The notes under the pieces: model-generated
What the model was told of the DNA's origin: nothing
What the model saw: only the letters and a program-made list of their open reading frames with translations
The model's database searches: none
Part shown: piece after piece, positions 26,889 through 36,200 of the stretch
Layout of the letters: the number at the start of each line of letters is the position of its first letter
Numbering within the stretch: position 1 is the stretch's first letter
Position numbers and translations under genes: made by a program
DNA from: Cesiribacteraceae bacterium YIM B00369
GTDB taxonomy: Bacteria > Bacteroidota > Bacteroidia > Cytophagales > Cyclobacteriaceae
Reading direction: 5' to 3'
DNA: 64,000 bases
Assembly: GCA_017948555.1 (NCBI GenBank)
Contig: JAFMYY010000001.1
Coordinates: forward strand, 124,001 to 188,000

Positions 26889-27269
26889 TTAGCGCAAACC
26901 GGCCGGATTTTTAATTTTAATGTTCAGGAGGAACCAGATCAGGTGCGCAATTAAAAAAATAATAAAGCCATATAAAGTGGTGATGAAAGAAACACGGAGG
27001 CCTCCGGCCAGCACTTCCCGGGTCATTCCGCCCTGAGCTGAAATGTATTTCATGGCTTCATACAGACCGATAATCTGACCCAGTATTCCCGTAACTAAAG
27101 CCAGCATTCCAAAGAAACGGATATAATAAATTTGGTTTGGCGGTATTGATGTTCCCGATGTTCCATAAATGGCAGCGGCGCACCTGAAACTGAAGTAAAA
27201 CATGGTTAAGGCCATTATTGTAACAAGGCTCATAAATTCCCATCCACCTTCGAAAAATAGTTGTAACAT
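26889..27269 (-). CDS. MotA/TolQ/ExbB-like membrane protein (short, unpartnered)
   Basis: A 126-residue protein with three hydrophobic helices. The last two and their loop fit the MotA/TolQ/ExbB family: RFFGMLALVTGILGQIIGLYEAMKYIS, then GMTREVLAGGLRVSFITTLYGFIIFLIAHLIWF. No ExbD/TolR gene is adjacent, and the protein is shorter than ExbB or TolQ. It may be a stripped-down relative that works with a partner encoded elsewhere. Divergent from the LytTR regulator gene, 100 bases away. Confidence 0.7.
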   Translation of the reverse strand: MLQLFFEGGWEFMSLVTIMALTMFYFSFRCAAAIYGTSGTSIPPNQIYYIRFFGMLALVTGILGQIIGLYEAMKYISAQGGMTREVLAGGLRVSFITTLYGFIIFLIAHLIWFLLNIKIKNPAGLR

Positions 27270-27369
27270 AATAAAACAGGGTTAAGTGAAATAATCTTTC
27301 CCGATATTGAAGAAAAACCAGCTGAGTATCAGGTTCAGTTGCGGATTTCTCTTACTGCTGAAAGAATTA

Positions 27370-28089
27370 ATGCCTATGCTGACTACTGAGCCTGTCCGCT
27401 GCCTGATTATCGATGATGAGCCAATTGCCCGCCGGATAATCCGGAATCACCTGGAGAAGGTGGATGGTTTTACCGTGGCTGCAGAATGTAGTAATGCGCT
27501 GGAAGCATTTCATCTGCTACAGGCCGATAATCATCAGTTGCTGTTCCTTGATATCCGGATGCCCCGGCTCAGCGGCCTGGACCTGCTGAGAAGCCTGCAG
27601 CATAAACCAAAGGTAATTATTGTGTCGGCGTATCGGGAGTATGCGGTGGAGGGCTTTGAGCTTGATGTAGTGGATTATCTTTTAAAGCCTGTTCCTTTTG
27701 AGCGCTTTTTAAAGGCATTGGATAAATTCCGCCAGTACCACCAGGCGGTTCAGCCAATACATAAGGAGGAAACGCCTGCTCAGGAATATATTTTCATCAG
27801 GGCCGGCAGGAAAACAATAAGGCTGGAGCCGGACCAGGTGCTGTTTATTGAAAGCATGAGCGATTACCTGAAGGTGCATACCCGGGAGCAGACTTACCTT
27901 ACCAAGGAAAAAATAAGTGTAATAGAGCAGAAGTTGCCCGCCCGCTTTCTGCGGATTCACCGCTCTTTTATCATCAATACCCATCACCTGCAGGCCTATA
28001 TACCGGAAACTGCCGAGGTAGCAGGCCATGAACTACCTATCAGCCGCAGTATGCGCCAGGGAGTACTGGAGGTTTTGCAGGGCAAATAA
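27370..28089 (+). CDS. LytTR-family response regulator
   Basis: About 239 residues. The receiver domain has acidic D15-D16, phospho-acceptor D61 (LLFLDIRMP) and the KP motif (LLKPVPF). The LytTR DNA-binding domain is C-terminal (FIRAGRKTIRLEPDQVLFIESMSDYLKVHT...RFLRIHRSFIIN). Partner kinases are normally of the LytS/7TMR-HK type; none is next to it. The open frame reaches a TTG at 27307, but that adds 21 residues unlike a receiver, so I choose ATG 27370 (27376 is possible). Confidence 0.92.
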   Translation: MPMLTTEPVRCLIIDDEPIARRIIRNHLEKVDGFTVAAECSNALEAFHLLQADNHQLLFLDIRMPRLSGLDLLRSLQHKPKVIIVSAYREYAVEGFELDVVDYLLKPVPFERFLKALDKFRQYHQAVQPIHKEETPAQEYIFIRAGRKTIRLEPDQVLFIESMSDYLKVHTREQTYLTKEKISVIEQKLPARFLRIHRSFIINTHHLQAYIPETAEVAGHELPISRSMRQGVLEVLQGK

Positions 28090-28120
28090 AAAAGCAGTAC
28101 CCAATATCAGGATACTGCTT
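28085..28120 (-). terminator. Intrinsic terminator after argJ
   Basis: Eight-base-pair stem AAGCAGTA/TACTGCTT. Read on the minus strand it leads into TTTTTTATTT. It may also stop transcription from the LytTR gene, which ends at 28089, although no T-run follows on the plus strand. The argJ stop is about 90 bases away, across a block of heptamer repeats. Confidence 0.6.
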
Positions 28121-28121
28121 C

Positions 28122-28205
28122 CTCAAAGTCTCAATCCTATAGGCAACAGACTATAGCCTTTAATTCCCGGTCCATTTTCTATAGTCTATATTCCATTGTC
28201 TGTTT
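28122..28205. repeat. Degenerate heptamer tandem repeat, 12 units (3' of argJ)
   Basis: Dividing this stretch into 7-base units from 28122 gives twelve units in which CCTATAG (28136), ACTATAG (28150) and TCTATAG (28178) fall in the same phase, as do TCTATAT, TCCATTT, TCCATTG and TCTGTTT. Consensus roughly TCTATAG. The block fills the space between the argJ terminator and the argJ stop. Confidence 0.6.
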
Positions 28206-28209
28206 CCCC

Positions 28210-29421
28210 CTAAGTGGTATATACAGAATTGAACATCACATAATCAGTGGTAAGGTCAGCACCCCAGCCGGTAGCCTGAGCATCGCCGTTTTTCAGGTCC
28301 AGCTTAATATATACCTGCGATTCGCGCAGAAGTTTTTTTACAAATGCTTTGTCAAACTCTTTGGGCTGCCCGTTTTCCAGCACCTGTACCATCGATTTTT
28401 CTGTGCCTATATAAAGGTCTGCAATTTCATGGTTGAATTCCACGCCTGCATTTCCTGCGGCGCAAATAATGCGGCCCCAGTTAGGGTCACGACCGTACAT
28501 GGCTGCTTTCACCAGGGTGGAATCTGAAATATTGCGGACAAGTGTGCGGGCAATCATTTCATCGGGTGCATTTTCAACGGTATATTCAATCAGTTTAGAG
28601 GCTCCTTCACCGTCAGAAACAATCAGTTTGGCAAGGTGGATCATCATTTCTTCCAGCTTTTCGCGGAAGGTAATATAGGCAGCATCCTGCTCAGAGGTAA
28701 TCTCAGGGTTGCCGGCCATGCCATTTGCCAGTACCACCACCATATCGTTAGTGGAAGTATCACCATCCACTGTAATCATATTAAAAGAACGGTTGGCAGA
28801 CTCCTTCACCGCTTTATTCAGGAGTTCAGAACTGATGGCCACATCTGTAACCACAAAGCCAAGCATGGTTGCCATATTCGGGTGTATCATGCCCGAACCT
28901 TTGGCCACTCCACCCATAGATACATGAGAGCCATCCAGGTCAAATTCTATAAAACCCTCCTTTGCAAAGGTGTCGGTGGTAAGGATGGCGTTTGCCACAA
29001 AAGCGCCGGCATTGGATTTGTTGCTCAGGTTCTTTACATTTTCCTTAATCCCGTTAACCACTTTTTCGGTCGGGAAAGGCTCACCAATAATGCCGGTAGA
29101 GGCAACAATTACCAGCTCTTTTTCAATTTTCAGCTCATCGGCCAGCGTTTGGGCCATTGCTTCGGCAGCCTGCCGACCCTGTTCGCCGGTACAGGCATTG
29201 GCATTGCCTGCATTTACTACAATGGCCTGGGCTTTTCCGTCGGCAATATGCCTTCTGGAAAGCTTAACCGGCTCTGCCACCACTTTATTCTGGGTAAATA
29301 CAGCGGCAGCACTTGCAGGTACTTCCGAGAAAATGATCGCCAGATCTCTTCTCATGGACTTTACCCCTGTATGTGCACCCCAGCAGGTAAATCCTTTTAC
29401 ATTCGTTATATTATTAATCAT
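28210..29421 (-). CDS. argJ: Bifunctional ornithine acetyltransferase/N-acetylglutamate synthase
   Basis: A 403-residue protein that moves the acetyl group from N-acetylornithine to glutamate, closing the cyclic arginine pathway, and may also use acetyl-CoA. It self-cleaves before the conserved Thr, here T185 in HPNMATML, giving alpha and beta chains; KGSGMIHPNMATMLGFVVTD is the family signature. GWGADLTTDYVMFNSVYTT is the typical C-terminus. It is the last gene of the argB-argD-argC-argJ run. Whether it is mono- or bifunctional cannot be told from sequence, but no separate argA or argE is in the window. Confidence 0.95.
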   Translation of the reverse strand: MINNITNVKGFTCWGAHTGVKSMRRDLAIIFSEVPASAAAVFTQNKVVAEPVKLSRRHIADGKAQAIVVNAGNANACTGEQGRQAAEAMAQTLADELKIEKELVIVASTGIIGEPFPTEKVVNGIKENVKNLSNKSNAGAFVANAILTTDTFAKEGFIEFDLDGSHVSMGGVAKGSGMIHPNMATMLGFVVTDVAISSELLNKAVKESANRSFNMITVDGDTSTNDMVVVLANGMAGNPEITSEQDAAYITFREKLEEMMIHLAKLIVSDGEGASKLIEYTVENAPDEMIARTLVRNISDSTLVKAAMYGRDPNWGRIICAAGNAGVEFNHEIADLYIGTEKSMVQVLENGQPKEFDKAFVKKLLRESQVYIKLDLKNGDAQATGWGADLTTDYVMFNSVYTT

Positions 29422-29423
29422 GT

Positions 29424-29500
29424 TTTAGTTTTTAGTCTATAGTCGTAAGTCCTGAGTCTTTAGCATCGGGCTTTAGTGTCAGAGCATTGAGAGTTTAGTC
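29424..29500. repeat. Degenerate heptamer tandem repeat (5' of argJ)
   Basis: Starting three bases upstream of the argJ start codon, successive 7-base units share the form NNNAGTC: TTTAGTT, TTTAGTC, then three more ending AGTC, then TTTAGCA at 29459. After four weaker units TTTAGTC returns at 29494, exactly nine units (63 bases) after the first TTTAGTC at 29431, so the phase is held. Confidence 0.65.
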
Positions 29501-29557
29501 CGGAGAATGAAAGGAGAAGCCTTCCGTATGAGATCTCCCGTTTCCTGTTTTTATTCC

Positions 29558-29592
29558 CAAATCTCATGTCTCAAATCTCCCGTCTCCCGTCT
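29558..29592. repeat. Heptamer tandem repeat, 5 units (3' of argC)
   Basis: Five consecutive 7-base units of form NNNRTCT or CAAATCT end four bases before the argC stop. CAAATCT occurs at 29558 and 29572, and CCCGTCT at 29579 and 29586, all in one phase. Confidence 0.65.
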
Positions 29593-29595
29593 AAA

Positions 29596-30633
29596 TTAAG
29601 GATTCACAGGTACAATTCCCAATCCTGCTGTTTCCTCCAGGCCAAACATCAGGTTCATATTATGAACTGCCTGTCCTGCTGCTCCTTTAACCAGATTATC
29701 GATGGCACTTAGTGTAATAATACGGTTGGTACGTTCATCGTAGGTGGCAAATACATCGCAGAAATTAGAGCCTCTGACATCTTTTACAGAGGGTGCCTTT
29801 TCTCTTACCCGTACAAATGGCTGGTCGGCATAAGCTTCTTCGTAAACCTTTTTTATTGCCTCCTCAGAGGTTTTTTTCAGGGGCCGTGTGTAAATCGTGG
29901 CCAGAATGCCGCGGTCGATGGGGAGCAAATGGGGAGTGAATTGTACAACAGGTCCTTCCTGGTGGAGGCTGTTGAGCGTTTCCTCTATCTCTACTGTGTG
30001 GCGATGCGTTTTGAGGCCGTAGGCTTTAAAATTGTCGTTTACATTAGAGAAGTGAGTAGTTGTGCTGGGTTTTACACCGGCACCGGTAATACTCGACTTT
30101 GCATCAATTATAATATTGGCAGGGTCAATCAGCTTATTTTTCAAAAGCGGGTACAGCCCGAGAATAGAACTGGTAGGGTAGCAGCCGGGGTTTGCCACCA
30201 GCCGGCTTTCTTTAATTTGTGCCTTAAATAATTCAGGTAATCCGTAAACAGCATTTTTAAAACCGGCAGGGAAAATATGTTCCTGCCCGTACCAGTTTTT
30301 ATAAACGTTTTCATTGCTCAGGCGGAAATCGCCGGAGAGGTCGATGATCTTAAAGTCAGCATCATGAAAATCTTTAATGAAGTTCATGGATACCCCATGA
30401 GGAAGGGCAAGAATTACCACATCCAGCTGGTGGTTTTTTACTTCAGCAACAGGCTTTAGCACTGTATCCACCATTCCGTAAAAAGCAGGGTGAATGTCGG
30501 AGAATTTCTGACCTGCTTTGCTTTCAGAGGTAATTAATGATATTTCGGCATTGGGGTGGTTGTGCAGGATCCGGACAAGCTCAGAGCCGGTATAACCGGT
30601 AGCGCCGATAATCCCTATTTTCAGTTTATTCAT
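29596..30633 (-). CDS. argC: N-acetyl-gamma-glutamyl-phosphate reductase
   Basis: A 345-residue NADPH-dependent enzyme that reduces N-acetylglutamyl-5-phosphate to the semialdehyde, third step of arginine synthesis. The N-terminal Rossmann motif is GIIGATGYTGSELVRIL; the catalytic Cys is C151 in VANPGCYPTS; HRHTVEIEETL and RGILATIYTRP are family marks. Length is normal. It follows argD by 63 bases, while 174 bases made largely of heptamer repeats separate it from argJ. Confidence 0.96.
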   Translation of the reverse strand: MNKLKIGIIGATGYTGSELVRILHNHPNAEISLITSESKAGQKFSDIHPAFYGMVDTVLKPVAEVKNHQLDVVILALPHGVSMNFIKDFHDADFKIIDLSGDFRLSNENVYKNWYGQEHIFPAGFKNAVYGLPELFKAQIKESRLVANPGCYPTSSILGLYPLLKNKLIDPANIIIDAKSSITGAGVKPSTTTHFSNVNDNFKAYGLKTHRHTVEIEETLNSLHQEGPVVQFTPHLLPIDRGILATIYTRPLKKTSEEAIKKVYEEAYADQPFVRVREKAPSVKDVRGSNFCDVFATYDERTNRIITLSAIDNLVKGAAGQAVHNMNLMFGLEETAGLGIVPVNP

Positions 30634-30696
30634 TTTTGAGTTTTTTAGTTTGAACGTTCACGCGTGGAAGGTTTGCTTGAACCCTTTCATTCATTT

Positions 30697-31890
30697 TTAC
30701 TTGCTTTGTTGAATGTGTTCCTGGACTGTTTCTGCTACGACCGCCAGTGCTTTTTCCAGGTCTTCGTAAGCAATGTTTAAAGGTGGAACAAAGCGGAGTA
30801 CATTGCCGGCAGTGGCATTTCCTATCAGGCCCTTCTCCAGCATAACGGCTACCAAAGGCTTGGTTTCAAACTCAAATTCCACTCCAATCATCATTCCCAG
30901 TCCTCTTATTTCCTTTACTGCAGGCAGATTAAGCTCCTTCAGCTTTTTCATCAGCCACTCACCTTTTTTACCGGCTTCTTCCAGCAGGTTTTCCTCTTCT
31001 ATTACCTCAAGGGTAGCCAGGGCAGCAGCACACACCATAGGGTTGCCGCCAAAGGTGGTGCCATGGTCGCCGAAATTAAGGGCGGCGCTTACTTTTTCGC
31101 TTGCCAGGAATGCGCCAATTGGTACGCCGCTGCCAAGGCCTTTGGCCAGAGTCATTACATCGGGCTGAACGCCGTAATGCTCCTTGGCAAACATTTTTCC
31201 TGTACGCCCGATACCGGTCTGGATCTCGTCGAATATAAGTACAATACCATGTTCGTTACATAGTTCCCGTACCTGCTTCAGGTATTCTGCATTTGCGGGG
31301 CGTATGCCGCCTTCTCCCTGTACCGGCTCCAGAATAATAGCAGCTGTTTCTTTGCTTACAGCTTTCCGCAGGGCCTCAATATCATTGAAGGGAACCTGAC
31401 TAAAGCCGGATGGAATAGGTTCGAAGCCATCCTGCATTGCTTTTTTACCTGTGGCAATGGTAGCCAGGGTACGGCCATGAAAAGAGTTGACCATAGATAT
31501 CACTTCGCCGCCGCGCCCGATGCTGTGGGCATATTTACGGGCCACTTTAATGGCGCCCTCTACCGCCTCAGCTCCGCTGTTGGAGAAGAATATCCGCTCA
31601 ATACCGGCAAGCTTTGTAAGCTTTTCAGCCAGCTTTGCCTGTGGCACACTTGCAAAAAAGTTAGATATGTGCATAAGCTTAGCCGCCTGGTCCTGCACTG
31701 CCTTAACCACTTGAGGGTGGCAGTGGCCAACGTTATTTACGGCAATACCAGCCAGTACATCAATATATTCTTTTCCTTCCACATCCCATACTTTCGCTCC
31801 TTTTGCCCGGTCCAGGGTAAGCGGGTAGCGGTTAAAGGTTGGCAGGTAATGCTTTTTATCGAGTTGGTAGTATGATTGATTACTATTCAT
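30697..31890 (-). CDS. argD: Acetylornithine aminotransferase
   Basis: A 397-residue PLP enzyme of class III that converts N-acetylglutamate semialdehyde to N-acetylornithine. PLP lysine K250 (MTLAKGLGSG), the DEIQTGIGRTG motif with the PLP-ring Asp, and FFSNSGAEAVEGAIKVARKYA are in place. The open frame continues to 31992 inside argB, but ATG 31890 gives the normal start (MNSNQSYYQLDKKHYLPTFNRYPL region) four bases after the argB stop, indicating tight coupling. Related succinylornithine or ornithine aminotransferases are possible alternatives, but gene context points to ArgD. Confidence 0.94.
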   Translation of the reverse strand: MNSNQSYYQLDKKHYLPTFNRYPLTLDRAKGAKVWDVEGKEYIDVLAGIAVNNVGHCHPQVVKAVQDQAAKLMHISNFFASVPQAKLAEKLTKLAGIERIFFSNSGAEAVEGAIKVARKYAHSIGRGGEVISMVNSFHGRTLATIATGKKAMQDGFEPIPSGFSQVPFNDIEALRKAVSKETAAIILEPVQGEGGIRPANAEYLKQVRELCNEHGIVLIFDEIQTGIGRTGKMFAKEHYGVQPDVMTLAKGLGSGVPIGAFLASEKVSAALNFGDHGTTFGGNPMVCAAALATLEVIEEENLLEEAGKKGEWLMKKLKELNLPAVKEIRGLGMMIGVEFEFETKPLVAVMLEKGLIGNATAGNVLRFVPPLNIAYEDLEKALAVVAETVQEHIQQSK

Positions 31891-31894
31891 GAAT

Positions 31895-32734
31895 TTATGG
31901 GCGTATGAGTGTTCCTGAATTTTCGTTTTGGGTGGCTGCAACAATTTGCGCCGGTTTGGTGCCATTGATAATGCGTGCTTTCTTTGCGCCATTCTGCAGG
32001 GCTATTCTGCATGATTCCATTTTCGGAATCATGCCCCCCTGTATTACTTTATCTTCTATAAGAGAGTCGATTTCCGTATAAGGGATTTCCTTAATAAGAG
32101 AGGAGGGGTCTTTTATGTCTTTCAGCAGTCCGTCCACATCGGTAAGCACCAGGTACTGGGCAGCTTTAAGAGCGCCTGCCAGGTGCCCGGCAAACATATC
32201 GGCATTAATGTTAAAATCATTTCCTTTTTCATCAGCGGCCAGGCAGGTAACTACCGGAACGGAACCGCTGTCGAGGATGGCCTTTACCAGGCTCACATCT
32301 ATTTTTTCAATATCACCCACCTGGCCAAGGTCGTAGATTTTTGTTTCGTTACCTTCTTTTTGCTGATGAAGCCGTTTTTTTGCAATGGCAAGACCTCCGT
32401 CTTTACCGGAAATGCCCACTGCTTTATAGCCAAGGCTGTTGAAGAGGCTTACAAGGCTCCCGTTTACCTGTCCTTTAAGGGCCATTTCCACATATTGCAT
32501 CGCTTCGGGAGTTGTTTTGCGGTGCCCCCCGATAAATTCCGACTCAATTTTTGCCAGATCAAGCATTTGCTGGATAAAAGGTCCGCCACCATGTACAAGT
32601 ACCACCTGGTGGCCCTGATCTTTGAGAGAGCCAATATGTTGAACAATTTCTTTTTTCAGATTTTCATTAATCATGGCATTGCCACCATACTTGATAAGAA
32701 TAATGGACTGATCAGGGGAATTGGGTGTAGTCAT
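31895..32734 (-). CDS. argB: Acetylglutamate kinase
   Basis: A 279-residue amino-acid kinase that phosphorylates N-acetylglutamate. The N-terminal KYGGNAM, VLVHGGGPFIQQML, the middle GKDGGLAIAKK, and FNINADMFAGHLAGALKAAQYLVLTDVDGLL are diagnostic, and ends in RIINGTKPAQI...GTLIRP. No N-terminal helix typical of arginine-inhibited hexameric enzymes is present, so feedback inhibition is unclear. First gene of the run; a promoter is about 100 bases upstream. Confidence 0.96.
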   Translation of the reverse strand: MTTPNSPDQSIILIKYGGNAMINENLKKEIVQHIGSLKDQGHQVVLVHGGGPFIQQMLDLAKIESEFIGGHRKTTPEAMQYVEMALKGQVNGSLVSLFNSLGYKAVGISGKDGGLAIAKKRLHQQKEGNETKIYDLGQVGDIEKIDVSLVKAILDSGSVPVVTCLAADEKGNDFNINADMFAGHLAGALKAAQYLVLTDVDGLLKDIKDPSSLIKEIPYTEIDSLIEDKVIQGGMIPKMESCRIALQNGAKKARIINGTKPAQIVAATQNENSGTLIRP

Positions 32735-33276
32735 ACTATAAAATTAAGGTGTACGCATTAGCATTAATAACCATGCAGATTACATTTTGATTAAAAAAGT
32801 TACAATGCGCTGCCGTGGCTGATGGCATAAATATTCTTCTGCAAATTTAACACAATTAAATTATGCACACAAAAATTGATATATTATACTGATAATCAGG
32901 AAGAACAGATTATATTGCAGGAGAATTTGGCTTCGCAGGTAAAGAAAAAGCGAGGCGGGCATTGTGGAATGCTTAAAACATTACATGGCCCGAAAGAGTA
33001 ATAATCCCGAAAAAGTAAGTAGCAGGAGGCATGGGCAAAACGGGCCAGCCATCAGAGTGGTTTTAAAGTTGAAAACCCGCTCCTTTTCAGGTTCCGGAAT
33101 GTGATTAAATTTTTATTTTACTATAGTGGGTGGCGGTATGCAGAGGAGAAGAATAAATCAGAATTTCATAAAAAATATTTTTGGAAGAACGGCCTGCCAG
33201 GGCTCCTGCTAAGGGGGTAAGTGCGCGGGTTTCGCTTATTTCAATGGGGTAATTAATCATTTTACATTTTGTTTCT
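32735..33276. other. Divergent intergenic region of 542 bases with the argB promoter
   Basis: Separates argB (minus) from the subtilase gene (plus). It holds the argB promoter at 32842-32873. Before the subtilase ATG a TACATTTTG (one base longer than consensus) lies at about 33262. The part from 32900 to 33250 shows no ORF, RNA or repeat that I can support. Confidence 0.5.
32842..32873 (-). promoter_or_regulatory. Promoter of the arg operon
   Basis: On the minus strand TTTG (32873-32870) is followed after exactly 20 bases by TAAATTTG (32849-32842). Both elements match the Bacteroidota -33 and -7 consensus with correct spacing. Transcription would start near 32835, giving argB an approximately 100-base leader. 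I saw no convincing ArgR box. Confidence 0.6.
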
Positions 33277-36200
33277 ATGGAAAAGATCTACTTTTTCTTG
33301 GTCCTGATGTTTTTTCAGGTGGGTGTTTTTGCTCAAAGCATAGAGCAGGAGAAATACCAGGTTCATTTCAAATCAGGGAATTATTTTCCTGAAAAGCATT
33401 ACCAGCTGGAGAGCAGCGGAAAAAAGGGAGGTAAAGGTGCCCGTACAACAGGCAAAGAGTATGTGCTGATTCAGTTTTATACGTTGCCAGACAGTGAGAT
33501 GCACCGGAAAATAAAAGCAGCAGGGATTGAATTGCTGGAATTTATCCCTGATTATGCCTACCTGGCCAGCATTCCCGGTACTGTGGATTCTGTGGTGCTT
33601 GCCAGACTGAATGTGCGTAGCCTGGAGGCAGTGCAGCCTGAGCATAAAACAGATCCGGCTCTTTTTGGCGATTTAGCTGTTTGGGTGGAAAAGGAAAAAG
33701 GAAAAGCAGATGTGGTAATAACCGCTTTCAAAGGCTACTCCCTTGCTGATTTAACAAATGACGTTGCATCCATAGGAGGGAAGGTAATAAAGGAAAACAG
33801 TGCAGGTAATATGCTTGAGGTACGGGTAAGTAAGAACCGCATCAGCAGCCTTGCCTCTTTGCAGGGAGTTGCCTATGTGGCTCCCGTTTCGCCACCGCCG
33901 GTACCCTTGAATTATTACAGCGTAACCACAGGCCGGGTAAACGTTTTACGTTCAGCCACCGGAGCTGCCCGCAACCTGAGGGGAGAGGGCGTAACCATTG
34001 CTGTGGGGGACGTTTTTTCAGGAAATATCCATGCCGACCTGCAAAACAGGGTGGCAAACCTTGCTACCTATACATCCGATGACCTGCATGGCGACCACAC
34101 CTCGGGCACCATTGCCGGGGCAGGAAACCTCGATCCCCTGCATGCAGGTATTGCCCCGAAAGCTTCCCTGGTGTATACCGATATGGTGGATAATATCAAC
34201 AATGCGTCTGCGTATTACACAAAGCAGAAGGTGCGGATTACAAGTAACTCTTACCGCGGATCGCTGAATGGAGGAGTATATGACTACAACAGCCGGGTAA
34301 TTGACCAGCAGGCTTCTGATGGCAGCTACCCCGATCTGCTGCATATATTTGCAGCCGCAAATGAAGGTTCCGGCTTCCGTACGGTGGCAGACAGCTGGTC
34401 GGCCGCCAAAAATGCCCTGGTGGTGGGAGCGGTGGATCATAGAAATCAGATTGCTTACTTCTCAAGCCGTGGTCCTGTTAAGGATGGAAGAATAAAACCT
34501 GAGGTGGTGGCATCGGGAGTGGAGGTACATTCCACTGCTCCTGTTAACAGCTACTCGTCCCTGAGTGGCACAAGTATGGCAACCCCTGCAGTAGCCGGAA
34601 TTGTTTCCCTGCTGTACGAACGATATAAGCAGCTCAATAATAATGATACACCGGATGCCGGCCTTATTAAAGCACTTATCTGTAATACGGCAGATGACCT
34701 GGGGAACCAGGGGCCTGATTTTACCTATGGCTTCGGCCAGGTAAATGCAGGCAGGGCAGTTGAGGCTCTGGAAAAAAAGAACTGGCTTACAGGAAGGATA
34801 AATGCCGGGGAGAGTGTAACGCATACAATTGCTGTTCCTGCAGGTACTGCCAGGCTCAGGGTAATGTTGTACTGGAAAGATAAGGAGGCCGCCGAAAATG
34901 CTGCCGCAGCACTTGTAAATGACCTTGACCTGAGTGTAAAAAGCGGAGGAACCACTTATTTGCCATGGGTCCTTAATACAGCTCCGGGCAAGGAAAACAG
35001 CCCTGCTGTACGTGCAGTGGACCGCCTTAATAATATAGAGCAGGTAACTGTCGACAAACCTTCCGGCCCTTATTCGTTTACCATAAACGGCGAGCACCTT
35101 GCTACAGGAGCGCAGGAGTATGTGGTGGTGTATGAAATTGAAGAGCCTGAAATTGCAGTTACATTTCCTTATGCAGGCGAATCGCTGGTGCCGGGGGAAT
35201 CCGTTTTTATCAGGTGGGACCATTCAGTGGCAGGGCCATTTACAGTGGAGTATTCCGCAGATAATGGCAGCACCTGGAAAACTGTGGCAACAAACATTGC
35301 GGCCAGACAGAATTTTACAGAGTGGCAGGTGCCTGATGTGGTAACAGGGCAGCTGTTAGTAAGGGTAAGTAATGGCACTGTAACAGGCAGGAGTGCGGGC
35401 GTATCTTCCATTATGAAACTGCCCGAAAGAATGACTGCAGCCGCCCTGGCCGGCGGGAAAAAGCAGCTTAAATGGAAAAAGGTACCGGGAGCAGACAGCT
35501 ATGAGGTTTTCAGCCTCAGCCCCTCCGATAAGGAGATGCAGCTGATTACTACCGTTGCTGATACCTCTGTTTTATTGCAAAACATTCCCTCTGATAATTA
35601 CTGGTTTGCAGTAAGACCTAAAAACAAGCAGGGAGCAACAGGAAGAAGAACTGTAGCGGCAAAGGCCGTACCCTATCGCCAGCCGGAAAACCCTGCCTCT
35701 GTAGCAGCGGGACTGAATTATACTTACTACGAAGGAAGCTGGAATTCCATGCCTGATTTCAGTAAACTTCAGGCTGTTAAAACCGGGGTTGCAGATAAAA
35801 TTCAACCTGTTGAGATCAGGCAGCGGAATGATAATTACGGCATCCGCTACACTGGTTTTATAAAGGTTCCGCAAGATGGTATTTATACTTTTCATTTATA
35901 TGCCCGTACAGAAGCAAAATTTTACGTAGGAGACCGCCAGGTGGCACTGCATGCTATTGACAGGGATGGAGAAGATTTTGGAACGGGTACTATTGCCCTG
36001 CAGGCAGGTATGCACAAAATTACTTACGACTTCTATGAGCGCAATGCCGGCAGACCTTCAGAGTTTGCTTACCTGCTCATTTCCGGTGAATCTATATCCA
36101 GGAGAGAGGTTCAGAAAACTGAGCTGTTCCGGGAACTGGAAAATCAGAAACCGGTGGTCAGCCTTACATCTCCTGCCGCAAATGAGGCATTTAAGGCTCC

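Noticed and set aside
28636-29442. 268-residue plus-strand frame
   Set aside because: Antisense to argJ, with His- and Cys-rich composition typical of shadow frames.
28122-29592. CRISPR array
   Set aside because: Repeats are 7 bases, in direct contact and variable; no 25-40 base repeats with unique spacers and no cas genes.
31891-31992. Longer start for ArgD
   Set aside because: The extra residues lie inside argB and do not resemble the family; ATG 31890 is four bases after the argB stop.
32842-32900. ArgR operator at the arg promoter
   Set aside because: The AT-rich sequence near ATTATGCACAC only loosely resembles an ARG box and has no second half at the right spacing.
34462-35223. 253-residue minus-strand frame
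   Set aside because: Antisense to the subtilase gene, which has its full catalytic triad in the plus-strand frame.
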